From Paralithodes platypus (lineage: Eukaryota > Arthropoda > Malacostraca > Decapoda > Lithodidae): 64,000 nt of DNA. The notes beneath the pieces are model-generated. The model saw nothing but the letters and a program-made list of their open reading frames with translations. It was not told the origin of the DNA and did no database searches. Positions 42,558 to 52,929 of the stretch are shown here, piece by piece (position 1 is the first letter of the stretch; every line of letters begins with the position of its first letter). The stretch is from the NCBI GenBank assembly GCA_032716605.1, contig CM064573.1, forward strand, positions 9,569,709-9,633,708, written 5' to 3'. The translations under genes and the position numbers were made by a program.

Positions 42558-42584
<27 letters not shown>
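42558..42584. repeat. Poly-A run
   Basis: About 27 A. No adjacent retroposon body is recognised. Confidence 0.9.
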
Positions 42585-42588
<4 letters not shown>

Positions 42589-42683
42589 TGTAATAGTAGG
42601 CCTATTGGAGATAATGCCCCACCCCTAACTGAAGTGATCCAATCATCTCCCTAATATGCTGTATGTGAGAAGTCAGAACCTAA

Positions 42684-42915
42684 CCAGGAACTATACCCTA
42701 TTCCAAGTAAGTAGGCCAAAGCTCTTGAACATTAACCACTATAACTCACAAACGACTAGAGTAATCCAGCTAATATTTCTACCATTTGGGAAGGGTCAGC
42801 TAGGGAATAGGTGTGGTAATGCACAACCCATTTTCTCTAGCATTTTTTGAGTTACAGAAGTTAGGGTTCAGGATTTCTGGACTACTTACTTGGAACAGGG
42901 TATAGTACCTTGAAT
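42684..42915. mobile_element. Inverted-repeat element (family G)
   Basis: GGAACTATACCCTATTCCAA plus GTAAGTAG at about 42689-42716 is mirrored by CTACTTACTTGGAACAGGG plus TATAGTACC at about 42883-42911. Inner blocks (GAACATTAACCACTATAACTC with GAGTTACAGAAGTTAGGGTTC) also mirror. It is MITE-like, with no coding content. Confidence 0.6.
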
Positions 42916-43072
42916 ATCGAGTAAAAGATTCTCATAGTCATATTTGGGCGAGTCCAAGAATGGGGGAGTGGGGGCAGGGTGTCATCTAATTGTAATACAA
43001 GTTAATGAAAGGGGCGTGGTCCCCCTGTAATAGGGGTGATTCTGGTAATAGCTGTCCCCCTGGTATCTGAAA

Positions 43073-43200
43073 GGGGTGTTTCCGGGTGGATGGGACTCGA
43101 TAGCCTTGGCGGGCATCCCATCTAGGGGAAAAAAAACCTACACAAATTACCGATGGGCGACTCGCTAATCGGTGCCACTTACAGGTGGCGATTTTTTTTA
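43073..43200. mobile_element. Fragment related to the SINE-like retroposon at 57421
   Basis: CCGGGTGGATGGGACTCGAT, CCCATCTAGGGGAAAAAAAA and ACCTACACAAATTACCG match the internally duplicated 65-bp unit at 57421-57550. Confidence 0.55.
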
Positions 43201-43629
43201 ACATACAACAACAACAACAACAATGGGATCCTTTAAGGTACCCAATGAAGGGACAGACTAGTTTCGCAGAATTCCAGTCATTCATTCTCCAGATATTTTA
43301 CAACACACACACACACACACACATACACACGCACGGGAGCGGAAACAATAGCTTGCGCTTCACACCTATGGCAAAGCAACGGGTAATATAAATAAGATGG
43401 GTAATTTGATAGTGATTTACGTTTTATTATTTGACATACTTTTTATCCTTATATTAAAAGTATTTATCAATAATAATATACCTTTAAGTAATAATGGGCA
43501 CTTTATTTACTCTTTTCCTACCCATAATGTGTTTACAGTGAACCTACCACGTATGCCAGACGAATCTCTGTTATAGGCTACATATGTCAGTATAAGTGGT
43601 TACCATACCTTGCTTACCGTTCACCTCCA

Positions 43630-43648
43630 ACCCCCCCCCCCCCCATCG

Positions 43649-43694
<46 letters not shown>
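43630..43694. repeat. Simple repeats (C)n(TC)n(AC)n
   Basis: A C-run of about 15, then TC, then AC. Another C-run of about 15 lies at 43899-43913. The stretch 43750-44280 has only imperfectly repeated CTTCCTTCATTTCTTGCTTG phrases. Confidence 0.9.
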
Positions 43695-44285
43695 GTATAG
43701 CACTGCACCCCCCCCTCCCCCTCCCGCCACACACACATACACACACATACAGACACTGCACCCGGGCTATATTAGGCCAGGCAGGGTTTGTAATGACAGT
43801 CTGGGGTTCGGTACCTACACCATGTATTTACCTTCCTTCACTGGGCTGCTTTCATCTTTCCTTCCTTCATTTCTTGCTTGTCTGCTGCTGTCGCGCCCCC
43901 CCCCCCCCCCCAACCCCCCCTATCCCGTGCTTGTTTCCTTGCATATTCCGTTCACACCTCTCCTCCTCCCTTGCTTCCTTCATTTCTTGCTTATCTGGTT
44001 TAATTTTATCATCCTTCCTTGCTTTATTAATTTCTTGTTAACGGCTGTTTTGGTGTGTGGCTATTTTGGTTCGCAACTGATAATTAAAAGCCGAGCGGTC
44101 GAATATTATGAGGTGCTTTGGTCTGTAATTTTGTTTTGTATGTAGCTGTTTTCATCTGTAGTGCGTAAAATTTATGTTGCTTGGCTGGATAATTGGAAAC
44201 ACAGAGTTATACACGAAATATGGTTTAATTACATAACAATACAAAGCAATAAAAATACTAGATATACTGTATGTATATACAACAA

Positions 44286-45135
44286 AAAATTGGAATGAAA
44301 TGTGGAAGACGAGAAATCTCGGAGTGAAAGTAAAAAGTGCACTGTATCAAGGAATTGTTGTGACAACAGTGATGTATGGGGCTGAGACATGGGCTCAGAA
44401 GAAAAAGGAGAAAAGAGGGCTGGATGTGATGGAGATGAGCTGCTTGAGGAGTATGTGTGGAGTTACTCGTAGAGACAGATTGAGGAATGAAGAGATACGT
44501 AGGAGAGTGGGGCAGCAGGAACATTTGTCAGCCAGAGTGGACAGAAGGGTGCTGAGCTGGTATGGTCATGTTGAACGAATGGGAGATGAAAGGCTTACAA
44601 AGAGAATATGTGAGTCAGGTACAAGGGGAGATAGAAGGGCAGGAAGACCCCCATTGAGATGGAGAGACTGTGTAAGAAAGGCTTTGGATGATAGAGGAAT
44701 GACTATAGATCAGGCAGGGGAAGTGGTGGTGGACAGGAGTGAATGGAGAATGCTTGTGAATAGTTGAGTGAACACGTGGTCATTTGGAGTAAGGGGTCGG
44801 GCGCAAGTTGGACTAGATAATAGTCCATCAGGCGCCTGGCCCGGGGGACGATTAATATGAAGGGTGTGCCTGGAAGTGTGGTGGGAGGGCTTGTGGCTTT
44901 GGCTCCGCTGCATGTCTGCCTGCCGAGATCGGAACCTCTCCGGGTGGTCAGGGGCCGGGGGAGTGCTGGAGCGACCTTGGTAACCCTGGTCTCTGGGTCT
45001 TCTCCTGGGTGACCTGGATGTGTGTGAGTTTGTGTTTTTTATGTTTTTTTTTTTTTTTTTTTTTTTTTTGTGTTTTCCCTGTTCTTGCTCTGTCTTGAGT
45101 CGGCTACCCCCAAAATGGGGATTGGGCCTGAGCAT

Positions 45136-45166
<31 letters not shown>

Positions 45167-45170
45167 TACA
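44286..45170 (+). mobile_element. LINE 8: RTE-like non-LTR retrotransposon, 3' fragment with (TAGA)n tail
   Basis: An open frame to 44767 encodes the region after the RT fingers and palm: VMYGAETWAQKKKEKRGLDV, MEMSCLRSMCGVTRRDRLRN, RVLSWYGHVERMGDERLTKR and RAGRPPLRWRDCV. These are typical of the C-terminal part of RTE-like LINEs. A GC-rich 3' UTR of about 350 bases follows, with a T-run at 45042-45068. It ends GGGGATTGGGCCTGAGCA and (TAGA)n. The 5' end is truncated near 44286. The same tail occurs at 24690. Confidence 0.82.
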
Positions 45171-45174
45171 ACAA

Positions 45175-45450
45175 TATCTTGGCCTGACAGGGGGCCTCGA
45201 CATCACTGACCGTGTCCTGGCCGGGCAAAGGGCCTCGAAATTGCAGATGGTATCTTGGTCGGGAAGAGGGCCTTGGTGATGGTGGTGGTGTCTTGGTCAG
45301 GTAGAGGGCCTTGGTGATGCTGGTGGTGTCTTGGTCAATTAGAGGGCCTTGGCGATGCTGGTGGGGCTTTGGCCGGGCAGTTGGCTTCGGTGCCATCGGT
45401 GGTGTCTTGGCTGGGTTGGGGGCCTCAGCGTCACTGGTGATGTTGGTAGC
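45175..45450. repeat. Degenerate 39-42 bp tandem repeat
   Basis: GTCTTGGTCAGGTAGAGGGC and GTCTTGGTCAATTAGAGGGC alternate with CTTGGTGATGCTGGTGGT. About six units. They directly follow the LINE 8 tail. Confidence 0.65.
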
Positions 45451-45959
45451 GTAGCTTCAAAGATTGGCTGTCATAGCCGATTCCACACAGCAAGAACGTG
45501 GGGTAGCTCGTCCTTCCAGTGTTGATCCAGCTCCATGTAATACTCATCTGCCTCCTCCGGGATGTGGCCAGTTATACTGTATGTCGCTTTAGCTCCTCAG
45601 CTTCGGGACACTTGAAAGCCAAGACAGAGTCCAGTGGTGGCTGTAGCAAGAAAGAGGGTCTAATCATAGGCTCTTCTTTAGAACTAGGGTTGTCAGCCCT
45701 ATTTTCTTTACATTTCTCTTCTTTGCGTCTATAAGTGCCAATGCCGTCCACCTGTCTGGTCTCAGTATCTGGGATACTTCTGTCTTTCAGGATCTGAGAG
45801 GTGATGCTGAGCTCAGAGGGAGTCTCAGGTCAAGTCGGGGAATTTCAGGTCTGAGCTCAGATGGAGTCTCAGATGTTCTGCTCTCATGTTGTAGAATCCA
45901 GGGTTTACATGCCCCAGCCCTGAATCCAAAAGCCGCATCTGAAGCCCCACCCGTTTCCT

Positions 45960-46330
45960 GATTGGCTACTGGAAGAGATGTAGAACTGCCGCAAGACCTT
46001 CCTGGACCAATCAGGGCGGTTGGCTCCACCCACAACCTTCTCTGTGATCCATGAGAATATTCAAGCTCGTGGGATGTAGAGAGTGTCCTGGGTAGAGGTG
46101 TAGGACCGCTGTGAGCATTCCCTGGACCAATCAGAATGTACTTTGATTGCCTCCGCCTACAACCCGCTCAGTGATCCAGAGACTATTCAAGCTCGCGAGG
46201 GTGGAAAGGGCCAAGGTGTAGGACCACCGCGAGTACCCGCTGTACCAATCAGGGCAGTTGGCTCTGTCAAAGTCGTTCTGTGATCCACGACAATCTTCAA
46301 GCTTGAGGGGCTTGGAGAGCATCTTCTTTA
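45960..46330. repeat. About 120-bp tandem repeat, three copies, each with ACCAATCAG
   Basis: ACCAATCAG begins at 46006, 46126 and 46244. Each copy also has GTGATCCA, then ATTCAAGCTCG or TTCAAGCTTG, then GTAGGACC. The stretch 45451-45960 before it carries no domain I recognise. Each unit has an inverted CCAAT (ATTGG) or direct CCAAT box, so a promoter-like function cannot be excluded. Confidence 0.6.
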
Positions 46331-46496
46331 CTGTTAAATATGGAAGGATCTAAATTGTCAATTTCAGCTTCTGCATTTTTTATGATTTCTTGGAGTCCTG
46401 TCCTTAACCTCTGAAGTGCGCATGGGGGTAATTGGAAACGTCCCCCTGTGCTGACGTATTTGAGGTGTTTCCGTCACTAAAATATTCATTGTGCCA

Positions 46497-46730
46497 TTAA
46501 CCCCTTCAGACATATATGACGCAGAGGTTGCCAGATTAGCAATAAGAAATAGAGTTCTCTCACTCTTATAATTACCTCTCCAAAATTAGGTTTCTGCCCA
46601 CATCTAACTCAAAGACAACTGCAGAGGTTGAAGTAACTAAAATAAAGGTTTGTAAAAAACCCTGATGGTAATAAAGGCTTTAAAGTATCCCTAATAGGCT
46701 CAAAATTGCGTCATATGTCGAGAGAGTTAA
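46497..46730. mobile_element. TTAA-flanked inverted-repeat element, distinct family
   Basis: TTAACCCCTTCAGACATATA plus TGACGC on the left is mirrored by GCGTCATATGTCGAGAGAGT plus TAA on the right. It is 234 bp long. Its ends differ from family A after the first bases. Bases 46731-47200 show nothing recognisable apart from A- and T-rich runs. Confidence 0.6.
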
Positions 46731-47204
46731 TAGCATTAATACTTATCCATATGCGCCTATTATGGGTTGATTATAAAGGTATTAACCTGAAACAACAATA
46801 AAACGAGTGAAAACAGCGTTTGGATGGTCAAAATCGGAGATATAGCCCGCGAGTTGTATAATGTATGGGTGAGGCAATCTGCTTTCCCGCCAATTTCCCC
46901 CAAGGCCACTGAGACACAGTCGATCGATACTCTCTCTCTCTGTTGCACTCGCTTGCTATCAGTGATGACCACACCCTCCAATCGGATTTCTAATGTTAGC
47001 ACGAAAATATACCTCAGAATAAGGGAATAACAGGGAAAATAGGTGATAACTGAAGGAGAGGAGGAAAGTGGGGAAGGAGGGGAGGTAGAGGACTGAGATT
47101 TTGCATGGCCCAGGGGCCAAAAAAAAATAAAAAAACAAAAAAACAAAAAATAAAGAATTTTTTTTTTTTCGATGTCAAAAGTTGATTTTTTTTTTCTCTG
47201 ACTC

Positions 47205-47265
47205 TTAAGAGTCTCCCCGCAGTGCGCCGGGGGAACTCTTAAGAGTCTCCCCGCAGCTCCCGGGT
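47205..47265. repeat. Duplicated palindrome CTCTTAAGAG with GTCTCCCCGCAG
   Basis: GACTCTTAAGAGTCTCCCCG and AACTCTTAAGAGTCTCCCCG occur 33 bases apart (about 47201 and 47234). Each contains the perfect palindrome CTCTTAAGAG. Confidence 0.6.
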
Positions 47266-47819
47266 TAATCATCCATGGCCATTATGGTCTGGGAGTGATT
47301 TTCTTCTGCGGCTGATATGGATCAGCTTTCAAAATGGCCGATTTGATTAATTGATATTCAATGAATTCAGCATCCAAATCTCATTCAATTTCGTTTATGC
47401 ATTTTAGAGATAATTTCATGTTAAATTTAAGGGTTAATCCCCTTAGTTCAAATTTGAGGTGATCCATTAATCACCATTCATTGTGTGTGAAGTTCTCAGG
47501 TATCCAGTATGTCTCACAGTGAGTGTCGTGAGGATTGAAAAAAAATTGTTTAGGAGGTTTAAATCCTGGAGGGAATACTTCCATTAGTTTTTGAGTAATC
47601 CTGCTTTCAAACCGAAAGGCAAACAGACAAATAGTGACTATCACGATTACTCCAAAAACTTTGTTTGGCTGAGATAAAATGGTAAATCAAAATTAATGAA
47701 GGTAGGAATATTCATAATTATATACATTTTTACAGTGGTAGGCAGGGGTCTCTGCAAGTCAAAGATGTCAGTTGGCTGCCATGGGTGCCTCTCATGAGGG
47801 AGTTGTTTTGGTGGCACAA

Positions 47820-47930
47820 CCAAGGGGGTGATAGGAGGGGGTTATGGGTGGGAGGGAGGGGGTGATGGGAAGGAGGGGGTGATGAGAGGGAGGGAGGGAG
47901 GGGGTGATGTGAGGGAGGGAGGGGAAGAGT
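47820..47930. repeat. G-rich degenerate repeat (GGGAGGGGGTGATG)
   Basis: Five to six variable units with GGGGGTGATGGGAGG-type words. Bases 47266-47819 have no recognised feature. Confidence 0.7.
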
Positions 47931-48391
47931 AGAGATCTTGGGGTAAGAGAGAGTGGCCAGAATTTTCCTCGTACACCTTAACGGCGGCTTAACCCATTCA
48001 GTACCAGCGAAGTATTTCGTATTTAATTTAAACTATATTTAGATGATTTTATGAAGCTTAGGAAGGGTATAGGGTAGCTAAAAGGATTCATTGAGATCGT
48101 CTTCCGCCATTGTATTAGTAGCTGTCCTTCCGAACCTGAATAAAAGTGTCAAATAGTTGCCAGCTTAGGAAGGGTGTATGGTAGCTAAAAGGATGAATTG
48201 AGATAGTCTGTAGCCTCGTAATTGGTAGACATCCTTCCTAACCTGAATACAATCGCCTATTAGTTGCCAGAATTGTTAAATGGACAGCACCGGTACTGAA
48301 AGGGTTAATAGACGAGGGAGCTAAATATCGCCAGTAGCTCCAATATGGCGGAGGTTGGCCGATCTCTGTTACTATAGGGTCTCTAGGGAGG
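47930..48391. mobile_element. Family H inverted-repeat element carrying a family A insertion
   Basis: The left end AGAGATCTTGGGGTAAGAGA plus GAGTGGCCA is roughly mirrored by TGGCCGATCTCTGTTACTAT plus AGGGTCTCTAG on the right. The ends match over about 30 bases with several differences. A family A element sits between them. CAATATGGCGG lies next to the right end. Confidence 0.5.
47990..48307 (+). mobile_element. Family A MITE, copy 8 (with internal duplication)
   Basis: TTAACCCATTCAGTACCAGC at the left and GCACCGGTACTGAAAGGGTTAA at the right. The block CAGCTTAGGAAGGGT to GCTAAAAGGAT occurs twice (about 48055 and 48160), so the element is about 100 bp longer than its relatives. Confidence 0.7.
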
Positions 48392-48768
48392 GAAGGGGAG
48401 GAGGAGGAAACAGGGTACAGTTGGCCACATAAGTTCTGTTCCTGTCCGTGACCTAACACATGGAAATATAATGCGCATGATTGAATTACGAGTATACAGT
48501 AGTTGTTTGTGCTGTGTGTGGTTAATTCACCCGATTAGTCAACTGATTATTAAAAAAGAAACCACACTCGCAATTAATTCCTACCATTTTTATAGCATAC
48601 ATAAGATCACGACGAGGAGCAGGACTTATGTGGGTAACTGTACTGTACCTGTCAAGCATGGGAGAGAGGGGGAGGGGGGGAGAGGGGGGAGGGGGTAGCA
48701 TACAGTATTATAGATATATATATATAGACCAGACTAATATTGCTAGCACCGGTGAAAGGGATCGGGGA

Positions 48769-48825
48769 CATACATACATACATACATACATACATACATG
48801 CATACATACATACATACATACATAC
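48769..48825. repeat. Microsatellite (CATA)n
   Basis: CATA units with one CATG. Confidence 0.95.
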
Positions 48826-48944
48826 CGGTACCACACTGGGAGCTAGTCTCATTTCACCCCAAGTACCGTACTCTAAATGTACCGGTAACTTACTAAATGT
48901 GTGTTAAATTATATACTATAGTCTATTGTATATATATTTAGATA

Positions 48945-48945
<1 letters not shown>

Positions 48946-48996
<51 letters not shown>

Positions 48997-49027
48997 CAGT
49001 ATATATATATATTTTTGTTTGTTTTTG

Positions 49028-49056
<29 letters not shown>
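48946..49056. repeat. (AT)n followed by poly-T
   Basis: AT tract at 48948-49013, then GTTTG units and about 28 T. Confidence 0.9.
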
Positions 49057-49060
<4 letters not shown>

Positions 49061-49158
49061 ATGTAATGTTTTGATGATAATAACATTACCATGTTACTAT
49101 CTTGGTTACTCAGCAATTATGCAGATTTTGTAGCGATTTGTCTTGTTAATTACGAAAA

Positions 49159-49169
49159 CTTTGCACTAA

Positions 49170-49203
<34 letters not shown>

Positions 49204-49925
49204 GAAGCTGTCTAAGCCTCCCAACAGGGTGCAGATACACCTATAAAAGATGAATCCCCACAAAATACCCGTAAGTACTGGAGAGAGACTACGACAACTA
49301 AGAAAAAGGAAAAGGGCTACAGTAGTTAGAGAGCCCAGAAGAAAAGATCAGTTTGTCAATTAAAACACCATTCTAAAAAGAATAAAAGCAAATCATGATT
49401 AAAACATTTTTTTACTGCTGTAATAAAACATTAACTCTGGACTTAAAAGCTGAGATATGGGTTGACTGTACAACCTCGTTTGGCAAATGATTCCAAAAGG
49501 GAATCATTGAAGGAATAAAACACCGAGAAAACTTAGATGTAGAAACATTAATTGGAGTCATGGCAAGGTCATTAAGACTCCTCGTAAATCTTGTTGCGCG
49601 AATTGGAATAAAAGGTTCTGGTAAAACACTATGCAATGGATGCTGAGTATTGTTAACAATGGATGCTGAGTATTGTTAACAATGGATGCTGAGTATTGTT
49701 AACAATTTTAAATAAAAGACTAAGGGCACCAACCCGACGCCGATGATGAAGATCAAGAGATAGAGCAGGGAGAATAAATTTAATAGAATTAAGAGCTTTA
49801 TCAAGCAATTTCAAATGACAGTCAGCAGCCGAGTTCCAAACAGGAGAGCAATACTCAAAATGAGGCAAAATAAAAGCATAAATTTTTTTTATGACTGTGG
49901 TTTCACAAGCAGAATATGAAGCAGA
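49159..49925 (-). pseudogene. LINE 5 reverse-transcriptase C-terminus with (AAT)n tail
   Basis: On the minus strand, HFEYCSPVWNSAADCHLKLL, DLHHRRRVGALSLLFKIVNN, then HPLHSVLPEPFIPIRATR and FSRCFIPSMIPFWNHLPNEV form the C-terminal part of a LINE RT. A 23-bp segment (AATGGATGCTGAGTATTGTT plus AAC) is present three times at about 49635-49703. The 46 extra bases break the frame. The 3' end is (AAT)n (plus-strand ATT at 49167-49201). The upstream RT core is missing. Confidence 0.75.
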
Positions 49926-50322
49926 GAGGTGGTAGTTTCTTATTATTCAGTTATATATCGATAACTCAGTTGCTAAAGGATTCAATTTACCGTGAGCTGA
50001 AACGAAACCGAGCATACCTTTTCATAATAGAATCATAATATTGTATACACCGCCCACACGTCCTCATTATTGCTTTTGTTCTTTGTTTTGTTTGTCCGAT
50101 TCGTTTGAGTGATGGCTAGGTATGGCTCGTCGCAGAAAACGTTGCCAGGGCCCATAAATGCAATCAACATTCTTACTTTCTCTTTTCGTTGATTTTGGAT
50201 GGTGTCGTTAAAAAAAATAGAAGTGGGGTTAACCCACTTTTATATATATATATAATATACAGGGTGGCACAGAATTCGTTACCCACCTGCAAGACCAGGG
50301 ACCCTTAACCCGGTGTCAGACA

Positions 50323-50542
50323 TTAAAGCTGGTATCACACGAGCGCTTTTTCCCTCAATATTTATACTCAACACTAGTCTGGCAGCTTATGAGGTCAACA
50401 TTTAAAACATTTCTGTCGCCAAAATTGATCTATCACCAGTCTAGTTTCCGATACCAGTGCAAAATATTCCAGAAATGTTGCCAGAAAAAATGTTGATCAT
50501 CGAATGTTGACTATAAAATCTCTCGTGTGATACCGGCTTTAA
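50323..50542. mobile_element. Family D inverted-repeat element, copy 2
   Basis: TTAAAGCTGGTATCACACGA at the left and TCGTGTGATACCGGCTTTAA at the right, with TTAA on both sides and mirrored interior. It is closely similar to 3194-3410. The neighbouring 49926-50322 and 50543-51060 are AT-rich with no recognised feature. Confidence 0.78.
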
Positions 50543-51063
50543 CAACACTGCCTCTCGATATATTATTAGCCTATAGCTATGAGGTAGTGTGCGTGAACGT
50601 GAACTGCGTAATGAATATTTTATTATAAAAAACAATATCTTCACAACCATTACATACATTGTCTTATATATTACCTCATTAAATGCAGAATGGATAGTAG
50701 AAGCTACTCATATATTTGAAATTATAATACAAATAAACTTATATGAATAATGATTAGTATAAACAAAATTGTGCACAAGTATAGTTTATTAACTTTGAAA
50801 TATAGGCGGGTTTTCTATTATTTTCTGAAATTTTAATTTTTTAACACTTGCATGAAGTAGATATATATGTCCAGAGCACGATGGTGTTTTATAAAAGTGT
50901 TTTAAGTTTCTTATTTTTTTATACATCAACTATATAATTTATCCTACTTTGATAGTCCGTGATGTGATATCATCTATAATAATCACGTAACACACTATCC
51001 GAGTAGGCTATATTATAAGGTCAGCACTTCTAGACAAAGTAGAAAAGAAAGCCTTTCAAATCA

Positions 51064-51180
51064 TTAACCCTCAACTCGCGGCAACTGTCATATGACAGGA
51101 GAGAGAAAATTGGTCTATTCTGCAGCACCCGTCATATGACGGGCGCCATTTTGAGGCTATTATGAGCGCTGAGAGAGAGA
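51064..51180. repeat. Possible TTAA-type element with paired CATATGAC blocks
   Basis: TTAACCCTCAACTCGCGGC is followed by ACTGTCATATGACAGG and ACCCGTCATATGACGGGC, each a perfect or near-perfect palindrome. The right end is not clear. Confidence 0.35.
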
Positions 51181-51529
51181 CCGGGCGTTCCAGGGACGAC
51201 AGGCGGGCTTGGTCCGCTCACCACAGTCGCGCAGCACATACTGGGGTCTACTTTATACCTCTCTCACACATGGAAAAAACACCAAAATACTAAATATTTT
51301 GCGATTTTCCACTTCGGTTGCACGATCGTTCCAATATAACCCGATGTCGTACAAGGATGATTCAGGTGTCATTGGAAAGCCCTTTCAGGGATATATAATT
51401 GTATTACGCTCTGGCTCTTGCTTATGCATGAAAAAGAGCACGGAATGAATGTCATTATTGGTAAATATAGCTGCCTGGCGCGACGGTCTATCCCCCCCCA
51501 ACGCTCCTTGAAAGTTAACTCCCGTCCAC

Positions 51530-51901
51530 TCACCGATTCTCTGCAATCTCTCTCTCTTCGTCACAATGTTGCATCTCTCGCTATTCTACAATAATCAGTG
51601 TTCCTCAGAGCTCTTTCAGTGTATACCACCTCCTCTACATAGAGCACGTAGTATCCGTCTTACAACACAATCCCACCCCTACTCTGTGCAACTCTCCAAC
51701 TCAAGAGTGAAACGATACTCCCAATCTTTCTTCTATTCAACAGCTGAGCTCTGGAGCTCTCTCCCTGAATCCATCTTTCCCTCATCCTTATTCCGTGTGT
51801 CCAGATATTTTGGCTCGAACATTCCTTGATTTTGGCCCTGTCACTCTTTCAAAAGGGGGAGACACTCGTCACAGGCAGTTTTGTCTTTTTGTCTCCCTCC
51901 T

Positions 51902-51944
<43 letters not shown>
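51530..51944 (+). pseudogene. LINE 6 RT C-terminus with poly-A tail
   Basis: Plus-strand frames give SLRHNVASLAI, then after a one-base shift NNQCSSELFQCIPPPLHRAR, QLSNSRVKRYSQSFFYST and AELWSSLPESIFPSSLF. This corresponds to the C-terminus of LINE 4 (RRNVASLALFYRYFHSNCSE, TTLWNSLPSNCFP), so they are related. About 42 A at 51903-51944 form its 3' tail. It is severely 5'-truncated. Confidence 0.75.
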
Positions 51945-51947
<3 letters not shown>

Positions 51948-52072
51948 ATGTCGGAAAATAAGAAGTTTGTGTTGTTAACACACTACCCTCCATACCCGGT
52001 ACCACCATAAAATTCTCCCAACCCCCTTATCACCAACAGGACCCCCTCTCCCACAGTATATAGAGACGGACA

Positions 52073-52927
52073 ATGTATATACAGTATATTAAAATAACCA
52101 AATTAAATAAGACTTCCGTGAATACAGAAGAGAGAACCACCAGAGAAGAAGAAACAAAGCCAACAAGAAAACGTGACAGAGAAACGGAAGGACAAACTCA
52201 AACAAAGAGGATAAAAACTACAAACAGAGGAAACAGGAAACAATCGATTACCAAACACAACATTCCAGATTCCCAGTCCATCAACCAGAACAACAGCGAC
52301 AAACAGAAAACAACTAAGAAGAAGACGGGAAAGGCAACGACAACACAAGAAAATAAAGGAGACAAAAGACAAGGAAATAGCAACGAACGAGGAAGACAAG
52401 ATAGCCACCACCAAGAAGCACGACTTTCGGTCCAAAATAAAGGAGTAACTAAGATAAAAAAGAAAGATGTACCATCCCCGAGAACCAGGCAGGAAAAAAT
52501 ATCTACAATGCCACGCATCCCGAAGTTACCCTACAACCATAATAAACAACACCAACAAGAGAAGAAAAAAGGCGAAACAACAGAAGAGAAGAAACATACA
52601 TCTACGAAGAAACACGCACGCGGAGGAATACCACGTGTACCAAATTACCACCAGAATGACCAGAATATTCCACCACAATATCTCCGTAAGACTAGTACTC
52701 CCAGACTCACTATGAACGCCGGAAGAGATGCCCGAATTACAACTGTTTCATCACAGTGTCCATCAACACCTGGGAAATCTATCAAGATTCCTTCTCCTTA
52801 TCAAGAAGCCCCAAAAAGGCATATTGTCTTCAGCCAGAGCAAGAAGGACTCCCAGTACCACCACCGGAGTAAGGACTTACGCCCTACTTATCCTCAAGGA
52901 CCGGATTACCTGCCCGCATACTTCTAG
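52073..52927 (+). CDS. Unidentified basic, low-complexity ORF (284 codons)
   Basis: It is an unbroken frame rich in K, R, T, N, Q and E (for example RKRDRETEGQTQTKRIKT), with a less biased end (GPDYLPAYF). There is no signal peptide, membrane segment or recognised domain. Composition resembles the N-terminal part of ORF1 proteins of some LINEs, but there is no zinc knuckle (CCHC) and no ORF2 after it. It lies between a LINE poly-A tail at 51944 and the 3' end of LINE 3 at 53426. It may be a decayed or partial transposon ORF. A host gene is not excluded. Confidence 0.35.
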   Translation: MYIQYIKITKLNKTSVNTEERTTREEETKPTRKRDRETEGQTQTKRIKTTNRGNRKQSITKHNIPDSQSINQNNSDKQKTTKKKTGKATTTQENKGDKRQGNSNERGRQDSHHQEARLSVQNKGVTKIKKKDVPSPRTRQEKISTMPRIPKLPYNHNKQHQQEKKKGETTEEKKHTSTKKHARGGIPRVPNYHQNDQNIPPQYLRKTSTPRLTMNAGRDARITTVSSQCPSTPGKSIKIPSPYQEAPKRHIVFSQSKKDSQYHHRSKDLRPTYPQGPDYLPAYF

Positions 52928-52929
52928 GG

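Noticed and set aside
44710..45396. 228-codon minus-strand frame opposite the RTE-like LINE
   Set aside because: Antisense to the LINE 8 end and the 40-bp repeat; contains poly-K from a T-run.
52103..52518. Hydrophobic frames (LSFVSFIFLCC) suggesting a membrane protein
   Set aside because: They are the complement of the K/N/T-rich plus-strand frame; purine-rich DNA always gives such shadows.
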